DNA of 64,000 nucleotides from Variovorax jilinensis. GTDB taxonomy: Bacteria; Pseudomonadota; Gammaproteobacteria; Burkholderiales; Burkholderiaceae_C. Both the position numbers and the translations under genes were made by a program. Shown here piece by piece: positions 52,036-59,874 of this stretch. The number at the start of each line of letters is the position of its first letter. Position 1 is the first letter of the stretch. The notes beneath the pieces were generated by a model. It had not been told where the DNA came from. It saw only the letters and a list, made by a program, of their open reading frames with translations, and did no database searches. The stretch lies in assembly GCF_030316885.1 (NCBI RefSeq), contig NZ_JASZYQ010000008.1, forward strand, positions 113,646-177,645, given 5' to 3'.

Positions 52036-53105
52036 GGGTGTTGTCGATGGATGCGTTTTTTGGGAAGGGCAACGGTGAGGTCGAGATCGAGCACCGTGTG
52101 CGGATCGGGCGGCTCGCTGGGCGCGGTGAAGCGGATCTGCTCGGTGGCCTCGACGTTCTTGGCACCCACCATGCGCAGGCGCAGGGCACCCACCGGCGCG
52201 CCTTCGAAGTCGAGGCACTCGACGACTTGGGTCGCGCAGCGCAGGGTGTCGCCCGCGAAGGTCGGCGCCACGTGGCGGCCGCCGTGGATGGCCAGGATCG
52301 ACAGCAGGTTCTCGAAGCCGTCGTAGGCCAGCGCCTTGCAGATCGACATGACGTGGCCGCCGTACACCAGGCGGCGCTGCATCGGGCTCCGCGCCATCGT
52401 GGCGGCATCGAAGTGGGCCTTGGCGGTGTTCTGGTAGAGCCGCGTGGCCAGGCTGTGGTCGCTGTCGTTGAGGGTCATGGCCGCCGGGTGGTCGATGCGC
52501 TCGCCGACGGCGTAGTCTTCGTATTGATCGCTGCAGCCCGTGACGCGCGGTGCGCTCGCCACCTGTTCGCCGAAGACCTGCAGGGCGAGGGCGTCCGGCG
52601 CGACATGGGCGGCCAACGATGGCAGCACCGGCTCGCCACAGGCCGCGGCCGCATCCCGCTTGTGGACCATCACCCAGCGCACCCAGCCCAACACTTCGCG
52701 GCCGTGCTGGTTGCGCGCGCTGGAGCGTACGTAGACCACCCCGCTGCGTCGGTTGGCGTTCTCCTTGAGCCCGATCACCTCGCTCTCGACGCCGAGGGTG
52801 TCGCCGTCGAACACGGGCTCCAGGAAGCGCAGTTCGGCATAGCCGAGGTTGGCCACCGCGTTGAGCGAGATGTCCGGCACGGTCTTGCCGAAGGCGGTGT
52901 TGAAGACCAGAAGGTCTTCGATTGGGCGCCGTGCGAAGCCGAGGGCCTGTGCGGTGGTGTCCGCGCTGTGCAGGCAAGCGCGGCTGCCGGTCAGCGCGAT
53001 GTACAGGCTCTGGTCCGCCAGGCCGAGGGTGCGCGGCGTCGCATGCGCGAAGCGCTGGCCGAGGTGAAAGTCCTCGAAGAAGTTGCCGCTGCGTTGCTTG
53101 CTCAT
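52032..53105 (-). CDS. mch: Mesaconyl-CoA hydratase-like double-hotdog enzyme
   Basis: A 357-residue double-hotdog hydratase. The N-terminal SGNFFEDFHLGQRFAHATPR, LYIALTGSR, PIEDLLVFNTAFGKTVPDIS and LNAVANLGYAELRFLEPVFD match, as I recall them, the mesaconyl-C1-CoA hydratase of the ethylmalonyl-CoA pathway in sequence order and in length. It would hydrate mesaconyl-CoA to beta-methylmalyl-CoA, or a close isomer (itaconyl-CoA). It is translationally coupled to the dehydrogenase before it and the lyase after it (ATGA both sides). Ethylmalonyl-CoA mutase and crotonyl-CoA carboxylase are absent, so this is a stand-alone catabolic use. Confidence 0.85.
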   Translation of the reverse strand: MSKQRSGNFFEDFHLGQRFAHATPRTLGLADQSLYIALTGSRACLHSADTTAQALGFARRPIEDLLVFNTAFGKTVPDISLNAVANLGYAELRFLEPVFDGDTLGVESEVIGLKENANRRSGVVYVRSSARNQHGREVLGWVRWVMVHKRDAAAACGEPVLPSLAAHVAPDALALQVFGEQVASAPRVTGCSDQYEDYAVGERIDHPAAMTLNDSDHSLATRLYQNTAKAHFDAATMARSPMQRRLVYGGHVMSICKALAYDGFENLLSILAIHGGRHVAPTFAGDTLRCATQVVECLDFEGAPVGALRLRMVGAKNVEATEQIRFTAPSEPPDPHTVLDLDLTVALPKKRIHRQHP

Positions 53106-54268
53106 GCCGATGCCTTGCCCAGCAGCGCGTCGGAGATGATGCGTTTCTGGATCTCCGAAGTGCCTTCGAAGATCTTGGTCAGGCGCGCGTCGCGCCAGTA
53201 GCGCTCGGCCGCGAAGTGGGTCGTGTAGCCGGCGCCGCCGTGGATCTGCAGCCCCTCGCTCGTCACCTGCTCGCTCATCTCGCTGGCGAAGAGTTTGACC
53301 ATGGCCGCCTCTGTGCTGCAGCGCTCGCCCTCGTCGATCTTCAGGCACACGGCATGCATCAGGCTGCGCGCGGCTTCGATCTGCGTGGCCATGTCGGCCA
53401 GCTTGAAGCGGATCGCCTGGAAATCGCCGATGGCCTTGCCGAACTGATTGCGGTCCCTGGCATAGGTGAGAGAGTCTTCCAGCGCGCCTTGCGCAAGGCC
53501 GATCGAGCGCGCGGCCGTGTGCGCACGCGCCGTCTCCAAGCCGGCGGTGGCCAGGTAGAAGCCGCGTCCTTCTTCGCCCACCATGCTGCCGGCGGGCACG
53601 CGGCACTTGTCGAAGGCCAGCTCCCAGGTGGTCCAGCCGTGGTAGCCGATCTTCGGGATCACGCTGCCCTGGCAGCCATGCGGCAATTCTCCGCGCGGCT
53701 TGTCCACCATGAAGGCGGAGATGCCGCGGTGGCGGGCCTTCGGATCGATCTTCGTATCGGTGCGCGCGAACACCAGGATGAAGTCGGCCTGATCGGCGAA
53801 GGTGCACCAGTACTTGCTGCCGGTGATCTCCCAGTGGTCGCCGTCGCGCACCGCGCGGCAGGTGATGTTGGCGACGTCGGAGCCGGCATTGGGTTCCGAC
53901 AAGGCGAAGGCGCCGAGGTACTCGCCGCGCGCCATGCGCGGGAGGCACGACTGCTTGCGCTCGGGGCTCAGCGACTTCAGGGCGCCGATCAGTCCGTTGC
54001 CGCGCGCGATCAGGCTGGCGACGCTCATCCAGCCGCGCGCCAGTTGCTCGGCCACCAGGCAGTATTCGAAGGCGCCCAACCCCAGGCCGCCGTATTCCTC
54101 GGGAATCAGGATCGAGAAATAGCCGAGCTCGGCCATCTCGTCGATCAGCTCGCGCGGGATGGCGCCTTTTTCGGGGTCGAGCTTGTTGGCCAGCGGCAGC
54201 ACGCGCTTCAGGGTGAATTCGCGCGCGGCCTCCTGGATGAGCTTGCGCTCCTCGGTCAATGTCTGCAT
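53102..54268 (-). CDS. Acyl-CoA dehydrogenase
   Basis: A 388-residue acyl-CoA dehydrogenase with complete motifs: FALSEPNAGSDVANI, WEITGSKYWCTFADQADFIL, QIHGGAGYTTHFAAERYWRD and IFEGTSEIQKRII with Glu368 as the likely base. AGGAACCGAC precedes the ATG. It is too short to be the R. sphaeroides-type methylsuccinyl-CoA dehydrogenase, but in this operon it would logically oxidise a branched or C5 dicarboxyl-CoA to the substrate of the following hydratase (inference). The CaiB gene lies 29 bp upstream. Confidence 0.9.
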   Translation of the reverse strand: MQTLTEERKLIQEAAREFTLKRVLPLANKLDPEKGAIPRELIDEMAELGYFSILIPEEYGGLGLGAFEYCLVAEQLARGWMSVASLIARGNGLIGALKSLSPERKQSCLPRMARGEYLGAFALSEPNAGSDVANITCRAVRDGDHWEITGSKYWCTFADQADFILVFARTDTKIDPKARHRGISAFMVDKPRGELPHGCQGSVIPKIGYHGWTTWELAFDKCRVPAGSMVGEEGRGFYLATAGLETARAHTAARSIGLAQGALEDSLTYARDRNQFGKAIGDFQAIRFKLADMATQIEAARSLMHAVCLKIDEGERCSTEAAMVKLFASEMSEQVTSEGLQIHGGAGYTTHFAAERYWRDARLTKIFEGTSEIQKRIISDALLGKASA

Positions 54269-54297
54269 GTCGGTTCCTGTGATGTGAAGTGCCGTGC

Positions 54298-55527
54298 TCA
54301 AGCGACGACACGTTGCGCGCGCAGTTGCGCGACCTCTTCCGGCCCGAGACCGAGGCCGTGCAGCACCGCATCGGTGTGCTCTCCCAACAGGGGTGCGCGG
54401 CGGTGGATGCCGCCCGGTGTCTCGCTGAGCTTGATCGGCACGCCGGCAATACGCACCGGCGTGCTGCAGCCCGGGTGCTCGACCTCGACCAGCATCTCGC
54501 GCTTGGCGAAATGGGGGTCGTCGAAGATGTCGCGCGCCGTGTAGACCGGGCCGAACGGCGTGACGCCCCCCAGCTGCCTCGCCAACTCGGCCTTGCTGTG
54601 GCGGCGGGTGAACGCCTCGACGGCGGCGATGACATCTGCCGCATGGTCCACGCGCGCAGGGTTGGTCGCGTAGCGCGGATCGTCGACCATCTCGGGCCGG
54701 CCGATGATCCGGGCCAGCTGGCCCCACAGCTTCTCGTCGGGGCAGGCAACAGCGACCCAGCCGTCGGTGGCCTCGAACAAGCCGAAGGGACACAGCAGCG
54801 GGTGGCGGTTGCCTTCCGGGCCGGGCGTGCGGCCTTCGTACGACTGCTGGTAGACGATGCGCTCGCACAACGCGAGCACGCTGTCGGCCATCGCCACGTC
54901 GACGAACTGCCCGCGGCCGGTGCGCTGCGCATGGTGCACCGCGGCCAGGATGCCGATGCCGAGCATCAGGCCCGGCACGATGTCGCCGATGCCGGGACCG
55001 ATCTTGGTCGGGCCGCCCTCGGCCGTGCCGGTGATGCTCATGATGCCGCCCATGGCTTGCGCGACGACGTCGTACGCGGGCCAGTGGGCGTAGGGGCTCT
55101 CACCGCTGCGCGGATCGCCGAAGCCGCGGATGGCGGCATAGACCAGCCGTGGATTGGACTCGCGCAACTGCTCGAAGCCCAGGCCCAGCCGCTCCATCAC
55201 GCCCGTGCGGAAGTTCTCGACGACCACGTCGGCGTCGCGCACCAGGCGCTCCAGCAGTGCGCGGCCCTCGGCCTGCTTGAGATCGATCGCGATCGACGAC
55301 TTGTTGCGGTTCACGCTCTGGAAGTAGCCGCCGAAGGCGCGCAGCTGATCGTCGGGGCGGAAGGGCCCGGAGGTGCGGATGCCGTCCCCGGCGAGCGATT
55401 CGATCTTGATCACCTCCGCGCCGTGATCGGCCAACACCTGGGTGCAGACCGGCCCTGCCAGCATCTGCGTGAGGTCGATCACGCGCAGGCCGGCCAGTGC
55501 GCCCGGTGCGTCTGTCGTCCCCTTCAT
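54298..55527 (-). CDS. CaiB/BaiF-family CoA transferase
   Basis: A 409-residue class III CoA transferase. Features are LRVIDLTQMLAGPVCTQVLA, HGAEVIKIES, the catalytic-Asp neighbourhood PAYDVVAQAMGGIMS and GRGQFVDVAMADSVLAL. It would move CoA from succinyl-CoA or another ester to the acid taken up by the adjacent Bug receptor, starting the pathway. It starts 1 bp after the receptor gene and is followed by the dehydrogenase. Formyl-CoA, itaconate and succinyl-CoA:mesaconate transferases all belong to this family. Confidence 0.92.
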   Translation of the reverse strand: MKGTTDAPGALAGLRVIDLTQMLAGPVCTQVLADHGAEVIKIESLAGDGIRTSGPFRPDDQLRAFGGYFQSVNRNKSSIAIDLKQAEGRALLERLVRDADVVVENFRTGVMERLGLGFEQLRESNPRLVYAAIRGFGDPRSGESPYAHWPAYDVVAQAMGGIMSITGTAEGGPTKIGPGIGDIVPGLMLGIGILAAVHHAQRTGRGQFVDVAMADSVLALCERIVYQQSYEGRTPGPEGNRHPLLCPFGLFEATDGWVAVACPDEKLWGQLARIIGRPEMVDDPRYATNPARVDHAADVIAAVEAFTRRHSKAELARQLGGVTPFGPVYTARDIFDDPHFAKREMLVEVEHPGCSTPVRIAGVPIKLSETPGGIHRRAPLLGEHTDAVLHGLGLGPEEVAQLRAQRVVA

Positions 55528-55528
55528 G

Positions 55529-56539
55529 TCAGTCCACCGTGGCGCCGGAGCGCTGGATGATGTCCTTCCACTTGCTGCGCTCGCCCTGCACGAAGCTGCC
55601 GAACTTCGCGCCCGACAGCATCAGCGGCGCGCCGCCCATGCGCGCGAGACTCTCGACCACGGCCGGATCGCGCAGAACGGCATCCAGTTCCGTCTTCCAG
55701 CGATCGACCGCCGCCGCGGGCGTCCGGGCCGGGAAGAACAGGCCGATCCACGACGTCGACTCGGCGGCCGGATAGCCCGCTTCGGCAATCGTCGGCACCT
55801 GCGGCAGCGCGGCGAGCCGGTTGGGACCCGTGACCGCGAGCGCGCGCAGCTTGCCGGCCTCGACGTGGCCCAGCGTGGTGATCGGGTAGTCGAAGCTGAG
55901 GTCGACCGTCCCGCCCAGCAGGTCGTTGATGGCCGGCGCGCTGCCGCGATAGGGCACATGGACGAATTTCACGCCGGCGACGGCCTGGAACAGCTCGGCG
56001 GACAGGTGGGTGCCGGTGCCGTTGCCGGCCGAGGCGACCGTCAGCTTGCCGGGATTGGCGCGCGCGTAGTCGGTGAGCTCCTTGACCGTGCGGTATGGGC
56101 GACTGGCGTTGACGACCAGGATGTTCGGGATCGAGATCAGCGCATGCACGGGCACGAAATCGCGCTCCGGGTCGATATGCAGGTTCTTGTAGAGGAACTG
56201 GTTGGTGGCCTGCGTGCCCTGGGTGCCCATCAACAGCGTGTAGCCGTCCGGTTCCGCCCGGGCCACCGCTTCGGCGGCGAGGTTGCCGCCGGCGCCGGCC
56301 CGGTTGTCCACGATCACCGTGCGGCCCAGGCGCTCGCCCACCTTGGTCGCAATCAGGCGTCCCAACTGGTCGGTGATGCCACCGGCCGGCCCGGGCACCA
56401 CCAGGGTGACGGTCTTGGACGGATAGGCCGTTTGCGCGACCGCGGCGGGCATCTGCGCGAGCACGGCGAGGCCGGCGAACAGGGCGAGGACGAGGCGCCG
56501 GGCGCGGCGCGCCTTCGGCTTGGACAAGGGCAGTTTCAT
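55529..56539 (-). CDS. Bug-family tripartite tricarboxylate receptor
   Basis: A 336-residue receptor with a signal peptide (positively charged KPKARRARRLV, then LALFAGLAVLAQMPAAVAQ) and Bug signatures YPSKTVTLVVPGPAGGITDQ, VIVDNRAGAGGNLAAE, FVHVPYRGSAPAIND and LPQVPTIAEAGYP. GGAGACACCCC precedes the ATG. It is the first gene of the minus-strand operon; its promoter region is shared with the divergent IclR gene and contains the nested palindrome at 56605-56642. The operon's enzymes suggest a branched C5 dicarboxylate as ligand (inference). Confidence 0.92.
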   Translation of the reverse strand: MKLPLSKPKARRARRLVLALFAGLAVLAQMPAAVAQTAYPSKTVTLVVPGPAGGITDQLGRLIATKVGERLGRTVIVDNRAGAGGNLAAEAVARAEPDGYTLLMGTQGTQATNQFLYKNLHIDPERDFVPVHALISIPNILVVNASRPYRTVKELTDYARANPGKLTVASAGNGTGTHLSAELFQAVAGVKFVHVPYRGSAPAINDLLGGTVDLSFDYPITTLGHVEAGKLRALAVTGPNRLAALPQVPTIAEAGYPAAESTSWIGLFFPARTPAAAVDRWKTELDAVLRDPAVVESLARMGGAPLMLSGAKFGSFVQGERSKWKDIIQRSGATVD

Positions 56540-56604
56540 GGGGTGTCTCCGAGGGTTGGCGGGATGAAAACGCATGCGGGATCGAAAAAAAGGAACTCGA
56601 CATC

Positions 56605-56642
56605 AATCCGACGTGGCGTATAGTAATACGCATCCTCGGATT
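56605..56642. promoter_or_regulatory. Nested palindrome between divergent Bug and IclR operons, candidate IclR operator
   Basis: Two dyads share one centre (56623.5). The outer arms are AATCCGA (56605-56611) and TCGGATT (56636-56642); the inner arms are GCGTAT (56616-56621) and ATACGC (56626-56631) around AGTA. In all, 14 of 19 positions pair. The centre is 46 bp before the IclR start and 85 bp before the Bug start. IclR proteins bind as dimers or tetramers to such palindromes between divergent genes. Confidence 0.65.
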
Positions 56643-56669
56643 AGACGAATCTTTTTTTGGACCCCGCCC

Positions 56670-57422
56670 ATGCCTTCCGTGATCCCTGCCGTCAGCCGGA
56701 CGCTGGCCGTCTTCGAGGTCTTTGCCCGCGAGCGACGGGAGCTCAGCAATTCCGAGATGGCGCGGCACCTGTCACTGGCGGAGAGCAGCTGCTCGGACCT
56801 GCTGCACACCTTGCACACGCTGGGCTACCTCAACCGCACGCCGCGGTCGCGGCGCTTCTACCCCAGCGCCCGCCTGCACCAGGTGGCGCGGCAGGTGACC
56901 GAGAACGACGCCTTCCTCACCCTGGCGCGCGAGGCGGTCGACCAGCTGGCCGAGCGCACCAACGAAAGCGCCTTCTTCGGCGTGTTGGACCGGCACGCCG
57001 CCAAGATCGCCGCCGCCCAGCCGAGTCGGTTGCCGCTGCGCTACATCCTCGATGTGGGCGAGCGGGTGGCGCTCAATGCGTCGGCACTCGGCAAGGCCCT
57101 GCTCGGGGCCTTGCCGGCGCCGGCGCTCACCGCGGAACTCGAGCAGCTGCGGCTGCGCGCCGTGACTTCCGACACCGTGGTCCGGATCGACACCCTTGCG
57201 CAGCAGCTCGAGAAGAGCCGCGACGCGGGCTGGTACGAAACGCGCGGCGAGGGCATCGAAGGGGTGCGCGCGCTGGCGGTATCGGGCTGGCTCAACGAGC
57301 AGCCGGTCGCGCTGTCGCTGGCCGGGCCGACCGAGCGCATGGATCGCAACCACGACATCTACCTGCGGGCGCTGCGCGAATCGAGCAGCGCACTGCTGGC
57401 CGATCACGAAACCACCACTTGA
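56670..57422 (+). CDS. IclR-family transcriptional regulator
   Basis: A 250-residue IclR regulator with N-terminal winged helix (SRTLAVFEVFARERRELSNS, HTLGYLNRTPRSRRFYPS) and effector-binding domain (LDVGERVALNASALGKALLG, VSGWLNEQPVALSLAGPTER). The ATG at 56670 follows the palindrome; an earlier in-frame start would overlap it. It is paralogous to the regulator at 50235-50972, the two bracketing the C5-dicarboxylate operon. It is 16 bp upstream of an SDR and therefore the first gene of the third acyl-CoA operon. It may control both divergent units. Confidence 0.92.
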   Translation: MPSVIPAVSRTLAVFEVFARERRELSNSEMARHLSLAESSCSDLLHTLHTLGYLNRTPRSRRFYPSARLHQVARQVTENDAFLTLAREAVDQLAERTNESAFFGVLDRHAAKIAAAQPSRLPLRYILDVGERVALNASALGKALLGALPAPALTAELEQLRLRAVTSDTVVRIDTLAQQLEKSRDAGWYETRGEGIEGVRALAVSGWLNEQPVALSLAGPTERMDRNHDIYLRALRESSSALLADHETTT

Positions 57423-57438
57423 AACAGGAGAGACTGAT

Positions 57439-58188
57439 ATGGACCTCGGATTGAAAGACCGCGTCGCGATCGTGACCGGATCGGCGCGCGGCATCGGCGC
57501 GGAAACGGCGCGCATGCTGGCGCGGGAAGGCATGGCGGTGGTCATCACCGACCTGGACGCCGACGCCGCGCAGCAGACCGCGCAGGGCATCGTGGCCGGG
57601 GGCGGCCGCGCCATCGCCACGGCTTGCGACGTGCGCAACGAGGCGCAGGTGCGCGCCATGGTGGAGGCCGGACGCGAGGCCTTCGGCCGCATCGACGTGC
57701 TGGTGAACAACGCCGGCCTCGTGAAGGACCGCACGCTGCTCAAGATGGACGAGAGCGACTGGGACCTGGTGCTCGACGTCACGCTCAAGGGCGCTTTCCA
57801 CTGCTGCCGCGCAGCCATCCCGCACATGCAGGAGCGCAAGTGGGGCCGCATCGTCAACATCACCTCGCGCGCGCTGTTCGGCAATCCAGGCCAGGCCAAC
57901 TATTCCAGCGCCAAAGCCGGGCTGGTCGGCTTCACGCGGGCGCTGTCCTTCGAGCAGGCGAGGAACGGCATCACGGTCAACGCGATCGCGCCGGGCTACA
58001 TCGAGACCGAGTACATCAAGAGCCTGCCCAACTACGAGACCATCAAGGCCAACGTGATGGCCAAGAACCAGGTCACCTTCCCGGGCCAGCCCGAGGACAT
58101 CGGCGGCGCGGTGGCCTTCATGGCCTCCGAGCATGCGCGCTACATCACGGGCACCACGCTGTTCGTCACCGGAGGCCGCTATGGCTGA
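57439..58188 (+). CDS. SDR-family oxidoreductase (FabG-like)
   Basis: A 249-residue classical SDR: GSARGIG (14-20), Asp-rich ITDLDAD at the NAD-binding strand, NNAG, NITSRAL and YSSAK. The gene has AGGAG 9 bases before the ATG, and its last 8 bp overlap the dehydrogenase start. The Asp suggests NAD preference, and FabG-like members of this type oxidise 3-hydroxyacyl-CoA. Confidence 0.9.
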   Translation: MDLGLKDRVAIVTGSARGIGAETARMLAREGMAVVITDLDADAAQQTAQGIVAGGGRAIATACDVRNEAQVRAMVEAGREAFGRIDVLVNNAGLVKDRTLLKMDESDWDLVLDVTLKGAFHCCRAAIPHMQERKWGRIVNITSRALFGNPGQANYSSAKAGLVGFTRALSFEQARNGITVNAIAPGYIETEYIKSLPNYETIKANVMAKNQVTFPGQPEDIGGAVAFMASEHARYITGTTLFVTGGRYG

Positions 58189-59344
58189 ATCCGTGGACAT
58201 CGACGGCCTCGACGCCGACCAGATCCTGCTGCGCGACAACATCCGTCGCTATCTCAAGGACAAGGTCGGCCCGCTGATCGCCAAGGCGGAGGCCGACAAG
58301 CAGTTTCCCTACGAGGTGCTGACCGGCCTGATGGACTTCGGCTACCTGGGCGGCACATTGCCCGAGGCGGATGGCGGGCTGGGAATCGACTTCCCGACCT
58401 GGGCCGTGATGATGGAAGAGACCGGCTACTGCTGGCTCTCGCTGCGCGTGATGGTGAACACGCTCAACATCGTGGCCGGCATCATCGGCGCCTACGGCAC
58501 CGAGGCGCAGAAGGAGCGATTCATGCGCCCGCTGCTCAGGAACGAGCGGCGCACCTTCGTCTCGATCTCCGAACCCGACGTGGGTTCGAACGTGGCCGAG
58601 ATCAAGACCCGCGCCGACAAGCGCGGCGACCGCTACGTGCTCAACGGCAACAAGCTGTGGATCACCGGCGGTCTCTTCGCCGACTTCGGCATCGTGGTGG
58701 CGCGCACCTTCAGCGAGAGCTGCAATGGCGAGCTCTCGCTGTTCCTGGTCGAGAAGGCGGCCACGCCCTTCGAGGTGCGCCCGGTCGAGACCATGTTCGT
58801 TCGCAGCACCGGCACCGCCGCCTTCCATTTCGAGGACGCCGAGATCCCGGCCGCCAACCTGATCGGCACCGAAGGCCAGGGGCTGCGGCAGATCCTGATC
58901 GGCCTGAACTTCGGGCGCCTCAACGTGGCGATGGGTGCGGTCGGGGCTGCCCAGTCGGCGCTCGACCTGTCGGTTCGCTATGCGCTGGACCGCAAGCAGT
59001 TCGGCCGGCCGATCGGCTCCTTCCAGCTGGTGCAAAAACACATCGTCGACATGACGATGAAGACCCAGGCCGCCCGCGCCCTGGGCTACCGCGCCGCCCG
59101 TGCGATGCAGAGCGGCCAGCCATCGCGCCTGGACTGCTCGATCGCCAAGCTCTATGCCACCGAGGCGGCGCACGAGGTCGCCAACCTCGCGCTGCAGGTG
59201 CACGGCGGCATGGGCTACGCCACCGAGTGCCCGATCGAGCGCATCTTCCGCGACACCCGCGGCGGCCTCATCCCCGAAGGCACGACGGAAATCCAGACCC
59301 TCATCATCGGCCGCGAGATCCTCGGCATCTCGGCCCTGACCTGA
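58181..59344 (+). CDS. Acyl-CoA dehydrogenase
   Basis: A 387-residue acyl-CoA dehydrogenase with SEPDVGSNVAEIKTRADKR, YVLNGNKLWITGGLFADFGI, QVHGGMGYATECPIERIFRD and the C-terminal PEGTTEIQTLIIGREILG with Glu366. It is of the short/branched-chain or glutaryl-CoA dehydrogenase-like class. It follows the SDR by overlap and precedes the small MaoC protein by 17 bp. Its electrons would go to the EtfB encoded at the end of the window. Confidence 0.92.
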   Translation: MAESVDIDGLDADQILLRDNIRRYLKDKVGPLIAKAEADKQFPYEVLTGLMDFGYLGGTLPEADGGLGIDFPTWAVMMEETGYCWLSLRVMVNTLNIVAGIIGAYGTEAQKERFMRPLLRNERRTFVSISEPDVGSNVAEIKTRADKRGDRYVLNGNKLWITGGLFADFGIVVARTFSESCNGELSLFLVEKAATPFEVRPVETMFVRSTGTAAFHFEDAEIPAANLIGTEGQGLRQILIGLNFGRLNVAMGAVGAAQSALDLSVRYALDRKQFGRPIGSFQLVQKHIVDMTMKTQAARALGYRAARAMQSGQPSRLDCSIAKLYATEAAHEVANLALQVHGGMGYATECPIERIFRDTRGGLIPEGTTEIQTLIIGREILGISALT

Positions 59345-59361
59345 ACCACGAGACATACACC

Positions 59362-59874
59362 ATGACCACCACCCTTGAAACCTCCTCGGTCGTCGATACG
59401 GCCGCAGGCCTGTCGATCTACTGGGAGGACCTCCCGGTCGGAACCCGCTACAGCACCTCGTCGCGCACCATCACCGAGGCCGACGTGGCCGCCTTCGCCG
59501 CGCTCACCGGCGACATGAACCGACTGCACGTCGATGCCGAATATGCCAAGGCCTCGGTGCACGGCCAGCGCATCGCGCACGGCATGCTGGTCGCGTCCTT
59601 CATGGCCGGCCTGACCTCGCGCTCGATCCCGAACCAGCTGATGGAAGGGGCGCTCTTCGGCGTGCTCGAGAACACGGTCAAGTTCCCGAAAGCCACCTTC
59701 ATCAACGACACCATCCGTGTCGACATCGAGGTGGTCGAGCAGCGCGCGACCAGCAATCCGGGGCGCGGCATCGTGCGCTTCGTGCGCAAGGCGATCAACC
59801 AGCGCGGCGAGGTGGCTTGCGAGCTCGGCGCCACCTGCCTGCTCAAGCGCCGCGAGCCGGCCACCGCGCCATGA
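59362..59874 (+). CDS. Small MaoC-type hotdog dehydratase
   Basis: A 170-residue single hotdog protein with the hydratase-2 motif FAALTGDMNRLHVDAEYAK followed by GQRIAHGMLVASFMAGL, the pattern of R-specific enoyl-CoA hydratases (PhaJ type). The ATG at 59362 leaves a short unstructured N-terminus before LSIYWEDLPVGTRY. It overlaps the synthetase start (ATGA). It probably acts on the enoyl-CoA made by the dehydrogenase. Confidence 0.9.
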   Translation: MTTTLETSSVVDTAAGLSIYWEDLPVGTRYSTSSRTITEADVAAFAALTGDMNRLHVDAEYAKASVHGQRIAHGMLVASFMAGLTSRSIPNQLMEGALFGVLENTVKFPKATFINDTIRVDIEVVEQRATSNPGRGIVRFVRKAINQRGEVACELGATCLLKRREPATAP

